A stretch of DNA of 11,794 nucleotides from positions 1-11,794 of the forward strand of contig DMJA01000211.1 of the NCBI GenBank assembly GCA_003451935.1, written 5' to 3'. The stretch comes from Verrucomicrobiota bacterium (lineage in GTDB: Bacteria; Verrucomicrobiota; Kiritimatiellia; CAIQIC01; Lenti-01). Below the pieces are notes generated by a model. That model had not been told where the DNA came from, made no database searches, and saw only the letters and a list, made by a program, of their open reading frames with translations. Positions 6,245 through 11,794 of the stretch are shown here, piece by piece (positions within the stretch are counted from its first letter, which is position 1; the number at the start of each line of letters is the position of its first letter). The position numbers and the translations under genes are program-made.

Positions 6245-7513
6245 ATGGCAGCCAAAGGCAAGGTCAACATCGTCGGCATCGTGGCATGGGTTTTGGTGGG
6301 GGTTCTGGCCATTGCGGCGGGGACGCTTGGATTCCTCGGCAGCCGGCAGGCCGGCCAGGCGGCGCAGTTGCGCGACGCGCTGGTGCAGGTGGCGACCACG
6401 GCGGGCGTGCAGGAGTTGAAGATGGAAGTCCCGGCAGCGGCTCCGGCGGCCCCCCCCGCGGAAGGCGCGGCGCCCGCCCCGGCGGAACCGCAGAAATTGA
6501 CGGCCGATGTGCTGAAGGATGCCGCGGGGCTATCCAATGTCGTGCAGCAAGTGCAAGAGAAGATCCAATCCACGCAGCAGGAACTGGCCACGGCGCAGGG
6601 CGCGCTGGCCACGGCGCAGGGCGAGGTGTCCAGCGCCAAGGCGGAAATGGCGACGCTGCAGGAGCAGGCGGCCAAGGTGGAGGGCTTGACGGCGGATCTG
6701 GCGGCGAAGGAGGCGGCGATTGCCTCGGCCAAGGCCGAGGCTGAAAAGGCCGCACAGGAGGCGAAGGCCGCGCAGGAGGCTGCCGCGCAGCAGAAGGCGG
6801 AGCTGGAAGGCAATCTGGAAAGCCTGAAGGCGAGGATGGCCGAAGAAGCGGCCCGCCTGCAGGCGGAGCTGGCCGCCGCCCAGGCGTCGGCCCAGGAAAA
6901 GGAAGTTGCGGCAACGGAAGGCGAGGCCGTGGCCGCAGAGGAGATTTTGGTGGATGCGCTGGCGGAAGTCCCGCCGGAACAACCTGCGGTGGAAGAGTTG
7001 CCGGGGCGGGTCATTGGCCAGTCCGGAATGTTTTCGGTCATCCAGTATTCGGCGGCCGAGCAGGTTTTGTCTTTGCGCCTGCTAGACGGGCAGGAGCTGA
7101 CCTACCGGGATGTGCCGCAGGAAGCCTACGACCAGTTGGTCGCGGAAGGCGCCAAGGTGGACATGGTCTATAAATTCAAGATCCAGGGGGCCTTCAAGAG
7201 CTTGCCGCCGGACGGCACCGTCGTCCGCAAATTCCTGAAGTGGCAGCGCCGCCACAGGGAGAAGGGCGAAGTCCGGGTCATCGAGCCGGAACTCCCGCTG
7301 GTCATCGTGGATGAAAACCCGGTCGCCGAAGAAGCGAATCCCGGGGCGGACGCCGCGCCGGTGGCGGAAGCTGTCCCGGCTCCGGCTGCTTCTCCTGCCG
7401 TCGAAACGGCGGCCCCCGCCGTTGCTCCCGCCGAGGCCCCGGCGGCGCCGTCCTCCGCGGCCCCCGCCCCGGACGCGGCCCCCGCCGTGGCGGCCGCGCC
7501 GGCGGGAAGTTGA
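6245..7513 (+). CDS. Membrane-anchored coiled-coil protein with probable KTSC domain
   Basis: I know no named gene for this 422-residue protein. Residues 8-30 form one hydrophobic segment after a short basic N-terminus, so the rest is probably periplasmic or extracytoplasmic. A Pro/Ala linker (62-83) leads to an Ala/Glu/Lys/Gln-rich coiled coil (about 85-222). This contains a 21-bp tandem DNA duplication encoding two LATAQG heptads and a KAAQEA hexapeptide repeated twice. Residues 259-316 (SGMFSVIQY, DGQELTYRDVP, AYDQLV, YKFKIQGAF) resemble the short KTSC domain, whose function is unknown. A basic stretch (331-340, KWQRRHREK) and an Ala/Pro tail (360-422) follow, the latter probably disordered. 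AGGAG lies 6 nt before ATG 6245. It appears monocistronic between its own promoter candidate and a strong terminator. The membrane and coiled-coil calls are firm; KTSC is a pattern match by eye. Confidence 0.7.
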   Translation: MAAKGKVNIVGIVAWVLVGVLAIAAGTLGFLGSRQAGQAAQLRDALVQVATTAGVQELKMEVPAAAPAAPPAEGAAPAPAEPQKLTADVLKDAAGLSNVVQQVQEKIQSTQQELATAQGALATAQGEVSSAKAEMATLQEQAAKVEGLTADLAAKEAAIASAKAEAEKAAQEAKAAQEAAAQQKAELEGNLESLKARMAEEAARLQAELAAAQASAQEKEVAATEGEAVAAEEILVDALAEVPPEQPAVEELPGRVIGQSGMFSVIQYSAAEQVLSLRLLDGQELTYRDVPQEAYDQLVAEGAKVDMVYKFKIQGAFKSLPPDGTVVRKFLKWQRRHREKGEVRVIEPELPLVIVDENPVAEEANPGADAAPVAEAVPAPAASPAVETAAPAVAPAEAPAAPSSAAPAPDAAPAVAAAPAGS

Positions 7514-7536
7514 TCGCCGCCAACGGGAATCGCGCG

Positions 7537-7563
7537 AGGGCCGGGCACATGCCCGGCCCTTTT
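7537..7563 (+). terminator. Intrinsic terminator after the KTSC-like gene
   Basis: GGGCCGGGC (7538-7546) and GCCCGGCCC (7551-7559) form a perfect 9-bp stem with an ACAT loop. An A-T pair (7537/7560) extends it, and TTTTGGTTT follows. It lies 23 nt after the stop codon. Confidence 0.88.
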
Positions 7564-7582
7564 GGTTTGCCGCGGAAACGGA

Positions 7583-7611
7583 TTGAACGGGGGCAGGGCT
7601 TCGGGTAAGAG
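7583..7611 (+). promoter_or_regulatory. Weak promoter candidate for the DUF1844 operon
   Basis: TTGAAC (7583-7588, 5 of 6 to the -35 consensus) is followed after 17 nt by TAAGAG (7606-7611), a poor -10. A promoter is expected here because a terminator ends just upstream and four closely spaced genes start just downstream, but the -10 match is weak. Confidence 0.3.
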
Positions 7612-7638
7612 AAGGGGGCTTTTCAAAGGAGTTTGAAC

Positions 7639-7947
7639 ATGAGCGATGACAAACAGAATGGCGAGATGTTCCAGGGCCTCGTGATTTCGCTGGCGGCGGC
7701 GACGATGCAGCATCTGGGCAAGACGCTGAGCCCCGTCACCAACAAGATCGAAAAGAACCTGCCCGCCGCGCAGTCCACGATCGACATGCTGGACATGCTC
7801 GAGGCCAAGACGAAGGGCAACCTGTCCGATCCGGAGGCCAAGCTGCTCAAAAGCATTCTGGCCGAATTGAAGTTGAACTATGTCGAGACGATGAACGAAA
7901 AGCCCGCGGAACCCGCGGCCGAGAAGAAGCCGGAACAGGCTGGCTGA
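7639..7947 (+). CDS. DUF1844 family protein
   Basis: This small cytoplasmic protein of 102 residues has no assigned biochemical function. The core (about 10-85) matches the DUF1844 pattern: a hydrophobic helix GLVISLAAATMQHLG, then a P-T linker, then STIDMLDMLEAKTKGNLS, LLKSILAELKLNYVE. The TIDML-M-E-KTKGNL segment is the strongest family signature. A charged Lys/Glu/Pro/Ala tail ends it. The start is ATG 7639, with AAGGAG (7626-7631) 7 nt before it; an in-frame TTG at 7633 is too close to that site. No signal peptide or transmembrane segment is clear, though the first helix is hydrophobic. The next gene starts 4 nt after the stop, so the two are cotranscribed. Confidence 0.8.
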   Translation: MSDDKQNGEMFQGLVISLAAATMQHLGKTLSPVTNKIEKNLPAAQSTIDMLDMLEAKTKGNLSDPEAKLLKSILAELKLNYVETMNEKPAEPAAEKKPEQAG

Positions 7948-7951
7948 GTCC

Positions 7952-9598
7952 ATGGCCCCTCGCTTCCTTCGTCCCAAGCGGTTGTTGACGCTGGCCCTGC
8001 TGGCGGTTTCCGTGGCCGCGGGGATTTGGTGGGTGGGCTACATCTCGTATGATCCGCTGGCGATCTACCGTCCCATCCCGGCCTCGGCGATGCTCGTGGG
8101 GCGGCATCTGCAGTTGCCGGCGCGCTGGAACGACCTGCTGGCGAATCCGCTGGCGCTGGCGCTGATGCGGACGGCGGGGGTCGATGTCGAGGCCGCGGCG
8201 GAACTCGTGGCGGACGGGGAATCGCGGAAATGGTTCGAGAAGCTGGCGGGCCGCGAGGGCACGCTGGCCTATCTGCCGGGGCGGTTCGGAATGGCGCCGG
8301 CATGGATGGCGGTCAGCTATCTCGGCGGCGAAAGCCAGAAGCTCCGCTGGCAGCTTTCCGTGTTCCGGTTGCCGGGGTTCAAGCGCATGAAACCGTTTTC
8401 CGGTCGTTCGGTCTGGCGCGTGGATTCGCCGGATCTGGAGCCGGGGCAGACGCTGGCCATCGCCTTCGGCGAAGGCGTGATCATGGCGTGCCTGTCGGAA
8501 AATCCCCTGGCCATCGCAGAGGTGCTGGCGGCCTACGACGGACGCGGGCAGCGCCTGATGGATGCGGAGCGGTCTTTCTCCCGCCTGGTGAAGAACGACG
8601 ACCGCCTCGTCCCGGACCGGTTCTGGATCCGCGATGAAAGCGAATACGCCTCTGTCGAATCGCCGGGCGTCGTGGTGGAGGTTCCGGCGCTGCGCGGCGA
8701 CGCGATTTCGCTGTCGGCGGCGACGGAGGGTGTCGTCAGGATCCCGGAAGACCGCGCGCCCTTGTCGGAGATGGGCCCCTTGGCGCGCCGGTTGGGGAAT
8801 GCCCCCTGCGCGGCCGCGATGGTGGCCCGCAAGGCGTTGCTGCAGCTGTTGACACAGCCGGATTTGCAGCCGGATGCGCGCCACGCGCTCCGGATGATTC
8901 TGGACGTGGCGACGGAAGACCGTGTGGCCGTGGTGGCGATGGATGGCGAACTGGGCGGGCGGTTGGCGTGGGGTGCGATGGGCACGCTGGGGCTGTCGGG
9001 CCTGCGGGTGCCGACGCTGCTGCTGGCGACGCCCGTGCCGGACGCGGCGGCAGGCGAAGCCGCCATCCAGCGGGTGCTGGACACCAGCAATGCGCGCTAC
9101 AAGGCGGCCTTTGTCTTGCAGCCGGTTTCCGCGCCGCCCGCCACGATCCATGTGCTGGCCAGCGCCGGCGGCGACGAATGGGTGGATGAGCTGCCCCAGT
9201 CCGACCGGCCCGCCTATGTCCTCCTCGATGGCTGGCTGCTGGCTTCGAGCAACCTCGGGGCGTTGCAGAAACTGGCCCAGGGGGCGGCCCTGGCGGAAGA
9301 TGCGCCGGGGATGCCTGCTTGGGCGGCCCACGTGGCGGGCCCCCCGGCGGTTTCGCTTTGGCTGGATCTGGTGCGGAGCGGCAAGGTGGCACGCGACGCG
9401 ATCGCCACCTGGTCCATGGCGCAGATGTTCCTGAACAGCGGCAATTCGAAGGAGATCCGAGAGCAACTGAACGAAATCAAGGCGTGGATCGACGCCTTCG
9501 CCCCGCTGGGCGAGGGGCGGGCGTCGCTGGGGCGGCGGAACGGGACGACCGTGCTTTCCATGGATTTGGGATTGTCCGGCGCGGGCGTCCCGGAGTAG
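7952..9598 (+). CDS. Uncharacterised membrane-anchored protein (548 aa)
   Basis: I do not recognise this gene. A basic N-terminus (MAPRFLRPKR) precedes one hydrophobic segment at about residues 11-30, giving a signal anchor or uncleaved signal peptide, with about 515 residues outside the cytoplasm. The rest alternates short beta-like strands with helices rich in Ala, Leu and Trp. The opening pattern IPASAMLVGRH-LP-RWNDLLANPLA and later segments such as GVIMACLSENPLAIAEVL vaguely recall DUF3352-like extracytoplasmic proteins. I see no catalytic motif, no Cys pairs and no lipobox. The start ATG 7952 is 4 nt after the DUF1844 stop with only a weak purine tract, which suggests translational coupling. 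Its stop lies 12 nt before the glycosyltransferase start, so a role in the envelope or in sugar-lipid export is possible but unproven. Codon use is like that of its neighbours, with no sign of transfer. Confidence 0.85.
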   Translation: MAPRFLRPKRLLTLALLAVSVAAGIWWVGYISYDPLAIYRPIPASAMLVGRHLQLPARWNDLLANPLALALMRTAGVDVEAAAELVADGESRKWFEKLAGREGTLAYLPGRFGMAPAWMAVSYLGGESQKLRWQLSVFRLPGFKRMKPFSGRSVWRVDSPDLEPGQTLAIAFGEGVIMACLSENPLAIAEVLAAYDGRGQRLMDAERSFSRLVKNDDRLVPDRFWIRDESEYASVESPGVVVEVPALRGDAISLSAATEGVVRIPEDRAPLSEMGPLARRLGNAPCAAAMVARKALLQLLTQPDLQPDARHALRMILDVATEDRVAVVAMDGELGGRLAWGAMGTLGLSGLRVPTLLLATPVPDAAAGEAAIQRVLDTSNARYKAAFVLQPVSAPPATIHVLASAGGDEWVDELPQSDRPAYVLLDGWLLASSNLGALQKLAQGAALAEDAPGMPAWAAHVAGPPAVSLWLDLVRSGKVARDAIATWSMAQMFLNSGNSKEIREQLNEIKAWIDAFAPLGEGRASLGRRNGTTVLSMDLGLSGAGVPE

Positions 9599-9610
9599 GA
9601 TGGCTCCATT

Positions 9611-10378
9611 ATGAGCGACACGCTCGTCATCATTCCGACCTACAACGAGAAGGAGAACGCGGAGCCCGTCGCGAAGGCCGTGCTGGCGGCCTGCCCCGAG
9701 GCGGAACTCCTTTTCGTGGACGACAACTCCCCCGACGGCACCGGGCAGCTGGCCGACCAGCTGGCCGCGGCCAATCCGCGCATCCATGTCCTGCACCGGC
9801 AGCAGAAGCAGGGGCTGGGCCGCGCCTATCTCGCGGGCTTCCGCTGGGCGCTGGAGCGGCCGGACTACCGGTTCATCATGGAGATGGACGCCGATTTCTC
9901 GCACGACCCGAAGGCGGTGCCGCAACTGCGCGCCGCCGCGCAGAACGCAGACTTGGTGCTGGGTTCGCGCTACGTCGGTGGCATCCGCGTCGTGAACTGG
10001 CCGCTGAAGCGGCTGATCTTGAGCACGGGCGCGGCGCTCTATGTGCGGCTGATCACGGGCATGCCGTTCACCGATCCGACGGGGGGCTTCAAGTGCTTCC
10101 GGCGCGAGGTGCTGGCCGCGATTAACCTGGACGGCATCCATTCCAACGGCTATTCGTTCCAGATCGAGATCCGGCACACCGCCTGGCATCTGGGCTTCCG
10201 GATCGTGGAATCACCGATTGTGTTCGAAGAGCGCCGCGAGGGGCAGTCGAAGATGAGTGGCGGCATCGTCAACGAGGCGCTCTGGATGACATGGAAGCTG
10301 TTGTCGCGCTGTGGCTATCGCCGCCATCCGCGCACCGTGCATCCGCAGAGCGTGGCTGCGGGGAAAGCCGCCGGATGA
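9611..10378 (+). CDS. GT2 polyprenol-phosphate glycosyltransferase (DPM1-like)
   Basis: The 255-residue enzyme belongs to the dolichyl/polyprenyl-phosphate mannose synthase branch of GT2, which moves a sugar from a nucleotide donor to polyprenyl phosphate on the cytoplasmic face of the membrane. Visible motifs are IIPTYNEKEN (7-16), FVDDNSPDGT (35-44), KQGLGRAYLAGF (66-77), the donor/metal motif MDADFSHDP (92-100), LGSRYVGG (117-124), DPTGGFKCF (155-163) and the QIE motif (184-186). There are no C-terminal membrane helices or GtrA domain, so it is the soluble or peripheral type. The donor sugar, mannose or another hexose, cannot be told. GGATGG sits about 7 nt before ATG 9611. The stop overlaps the next start codon by 4 nt (ATGA), which ties it to the UbiA-family gene. 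Confidence 0.92.
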   Translation: MSDTLVIIPTYNEKENAEPVAKAVLAACPEAELLFVDDNSPDGTGQLADQLAAANPRIHVLHRQQKQGLGRAYLAGFRWALERPDYRFIMEMDADFSHDPKAVPQLRAAAQNADLVLGSRYVGGIRVVNWPLKRLILSTGAALYVRLITGMPFTDPTGGFKCFRREVLAAINLDGIHSNGYSFQIEIRHTAWHLGFRIVESPIVFEERREGQSKMSGGIVNEALWMTWKLLSRCGYRRHPRTVHPQSVAAGKAAG

Positions 10379-11259
10379 TCAAGCTCCGCACGCTGGCCCG
10401 CCTGATGCGGGTGAAGCAATGGACGAAGAACGCCGTTGTTTTCGCGGCGTTCGTCTTCGCGCTCGGCGACCAGAACCAGGATTTGGCCGCGTGGGAGTTG
10501 TGGAAGGTCTGCCTTGCCGCGCTGGCGTTTTCGCTCGTCTCGAGCGCGGTCTATATCCTGAACGACCTGCGCGACGCGCCGGAAGACCGCTTGCATCCCA
10601 TCAAGAAGCACCGTCCCATCGCCTCGGGCGAGGCGGGGAGGGGGATGTCGCTGGGGCTGGCGGCGGCGTTGCTGGCGGCGGGTCTGGGCGGGGCCTGGCG
10701 GCTGGATCCGCAATTGCTCGCGTGGGTTGGGGGCTATTTCATCCTGCAGATCGTCTATACCCTTTGGCTGAAGCACCTCGCGCTGGTGGATGTCATCGTG
10801 ATCTCCATGGGCTTCGTGCTGCGCGCGCTGGCGGGCGCGGTGGTCATCCATGTCCTCATCAGCCCGTGGCTGCTGCTGTGCGCGATGCTGCTGGCGCTGT
10901 TTTTGGGGCTGTGCAAGCGGCGGCACGAGAAGGTGAACCTGGCGGGAATGGGGACCCGCGCCGCGCTCGACGGCTACGACGAGCGCCTGCTGGACCTGCT
11001 CATCACGATGACGGGCGCCGCATCGCTGGTCTGCTATTCGATCTACACGCTCTGGCCCGAGACGGTCGCCAAGTTCGGCACGCCGTGGCTGGGCGCGACC
11101 ATCCCGTTCGTCGTGTTCGGCCTGTTCCGCTACATGGATCTGGTCTATCGCCAGGACCAGGGCGACCGCCCCGAGCACATCCTGCTGACGGACGGGCCCC
11201 TGATGGCCGACGTGGCCCTCTACGGCGCCGCCGTCCTCGGCATCCTCCTGCTCCGCTAA
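10375..11259 (+). CDS. UbiA-family prenyltransferase, decaprenyl-phosphate phosphoribosyltransferase-like
   Basis: This 294-residue integral membrane protein has about eight to nine hydrophobic segments and the first UbiA aspartate motif, NDLRDAPEDRLHP (Asn63, Asp64, Asp67, Asp71). The following IKKHRPIASG (76-85) is characteristic of the branch that includes mycobacterial Rv3806c. That enzyme transfers phosphoribose from PRPP to decaprenyl phosphate. The second acidic motif is YDERLLDLL (201-209). Quinone-type UbiA enzymes usually lack the HPxKxxRPIASG pattern, so a PRPP-dependent role is favoured. It starts at ATG 10375, overlapping the glycosyltransferase stop by 4 nt; an in-frame ATG at 10291 would place 28 unrelated residues inside the upstream gene. 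DprE1 and DprE2 homologues, which would convert the product to an arabinose donor, are not in the window. Confidence 0.88.
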   Translation: MIKLRTLARLMRVKQWTKNAVVFAAFVFALGDQNQDLAAWELWKVCLAALAFSLVSSAVYILNDLRDAPEDRLHPIKKHRPIASGEAGRGMSLGLAAALLAAGLGGAWRLDPQLLAWVGGYFILQIVYTLWLKHLALVDVIVISMGFVLRALAGAVVIHVLISPWLLLCAMLLALFLGLCKRRHEKVNLAGMGTRAALDGYDERLLDLLITMTGAASLVCYSIYTLWPETVAKFGTPWLGATIPFVVFGLFRYMDLVYRQDQGDRPEHILLTDGPLMADVALYGAAVLGILLLR

Positions 11260-11262
11260 AAC

Positions 11263-11279
11263 GCTTTTGCAGAAAAAGC
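11263..11279 (+). terminator. Weak terminator-like hairpin after the UbiA-family gene
   Basis: GCTTTT (11263-11268) and AAAAGC (11274-11279) form a 6-bp stem around GCAGA. CCTTGTTTT follows. The stem is AT-rich and short, so termination would be inefficient. Confidence 0.35.
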
Positions 11280-11298
11280 CTTGTTTTGCCCATTTGAT

Positions 11299-11327
11299 TT
11301 GACGGGGAGGGCCTCCCAAGGCACACT
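11299..11327 (+). promoter_or_regulatory. Possible promoter with a palindrome in its spacer
   Basis: TTGACG (11299-11304) matches the -35 consensus at 5 of 6. It is followed at once by the 13-nt palindrome GGGAGGGCCTCCC (11305-11317). A -10 would be expected near 11322-11327 (CACACT), a poor match. If real, the palindrome between the two boxes could be an operator. Confidence 0.25.
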
Positions 11328-11365
11328 TCCCGCGTTTTATTTATGCCTAAAAAGGAGCCAGACGC

Positions 11366-11794
11366 ATGAAAATCATTTCCAAGATCGACAAGAAGGTGCT
11401 CGCCCGGTCCATCCAGCGCGCCAAGGAGCGCGGGGTCATTTTGCCGACCTTCGCCCAGCAGAAGAATCCCGCCAAGCTGGTCCCGGCGAAGATCCAGCAG
11501 AAGCTCAAGAAGATCAAGCCGCAGGACATCCATCCGCTGAACCTCTTCCGCATCACGTGGAAGAACGACCCCAAGACCGGCGGCTTCGGCGAAGGCAACT
11601 GGGTGGAATTCCCGAAGGAGATCACGGGCGTGGACGCCCGCATCGTGGGGCTGGTGGGCCGCCATTTCCCGACGGGCGCGCACAAGGTCGGCGCCGCCTA
11701 CGGCTGTTTGGTTCCCCGCCTCGTCAGCGGCAACTTCGATCCGACGACGCAAAAGGCCGTCTGGCCCTCGACCGGCAACTACTGCCGCGGCGGC
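11366..11794 (+). CDS. PLP-dependent fold-type II enzyme, N-terminal part (cut by window end)
   Basis: The frame is open for 143 codons from ATG 11366 to the last base, so only the N-terminal part is present. AAGGAG (11352-11357) lies 8 nt before the start. A basic N-terminal segment (MKIISKIDKKVL) precedes a PLP core. HFPTGAHKVGAAYG (100-113) contains the likely cofactor lysine Lys107, in the GAHK setting seen in the tryptophan-synthase-beta/cysteine-synthase superfamily. WPSTGNYCRGG (133-143) matches the STGN loop that grips the cofactor and substrate carboxylate. I recall longer proteins of this form annotated as beta-family or cysteine-synthase-like PLP enzymes, whose substrate is not established. 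It could be a beta-replacement or beta-elimination enzyme acting on amino acids. A true TrpB or CysK looks less likely because of the long N-terminal extension. Confidence 0.82.
   Translation, partial: MKIISKIDKKVLARSIQRAKERGVILPTFAQQKNPAKLVPAKIQQKLKKIKPQDIHPLNLFRITWKNDPKTGGFGEGNWVEFPKEITGVDARIVGLVGRHFPTGAHKVGAAYGCLVPRLVSGNFDPTTQKAVWPSTGNYCRGG

Noticed and set aside
4819..7041. 740-codon open frame on the minus strand across comM and the KTSC-like gene
   Set aside because: It spans two real genes and their intergenic gap, has biased low-complexity composition and no recognisable domain. It is an antisense artefact of high GC.
7320..7510. Ala/Pro-rich end of the KTSC-like protein as a frameshift artefact
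   Set aside because: A Pro/Ala linker of the same type occurs earlier in the protein at residues 62-83, the frame ends in a normal stop just before a terminator, and the other frames are not better.
7847..10189. 780-codon open frame on the minus strand
   Set aside because: It covers parts of three well-supported + strand genes, and its Arg/His/Gln-rich composition is typical of antisense translation of GC-rich DNA.
1..11794. Defence system, prophage or insertion sequence
   Set aside because: No transposase, integrase, nuclease-toxin pair, phage gene or att-like duplication is seen, and gene order and composition are uniform.

Overview
The window is GC-rich, gene-dense bacterial DNA in which every supported gene lies on the + strand. 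It encodes a six-domain ribosomal protein S1, dTDP-sugar enzymes, a DUF1844-type small protein, a KTSC-like coiled-coil membrane protein and polyprenyl-phosphate sugar enzymes. It also carries an intergenic inverted repeat built from CGC-AAG nonamers. This mix suits a Gram-negative-type environmental bacterium. A PVC-superphylum lineage such as Kiritimatiellota, Verrucomicrobiota or Lentisphaerota is my best guess, but no marker here proves it.

Layout. Positions 1-286 hold no supportable gene but contain GC-rich hairpins, two of them mutually exclusive, that form the probable leader of rpsA (287-2038). A strong intrinsic terminator (2067-2096) separates rpsA from a PHP-domain phosphoesterase of the YciV/RNase AM type (2132-2968). 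The following gap carries a 3+3 inverted array of 9-nt units (2981-3060). Next is a tight cluster of rfbA (3163-4038), rfbC (4043-4609) and a ComM/YifB AAA+ protein (4618-6162). A promoter-like stretch precedes a membrane-anchored coiled-coil protein with a probable KTSC domain (6245-7513), which ends at a clear terminator (7537-7563). The next run looks like one operon: a DUF1844 protein (7639-7947), an unknown membrane-anchored protein (7952-9598), a DPM1-like GT2 glycosyltransferase (9611-10378) and a UbiA-family prenyltransferase of the decaprenyl-phosphate phosphoribosyltransferase type (10375-11259). The last feature is a fold-type II PLP enzyme (11366 to the window end), cut off by the right edge.

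How the genes work together. Two envelope-sugar themes appear. rfbA and rfbC supply two steps of dTDP-L-rhamnose-type nucleotide sugar synthesis, with rfbB and rfbD not in this window. The overlapping GT2 and UbiA pair would make polyprenyl-phosphate-linked sugars at the inner membrane. rpsA and the PHP protein are both plausibly linked to RNA and translation. Most of the window is ordinary housekeeping. I found no defence system, mobile element or CRISPR array. The least explained items are the KTSC-like coiled-coil protein, the 548-residue unknown, the inverted nonamer array and the rpsA leader.
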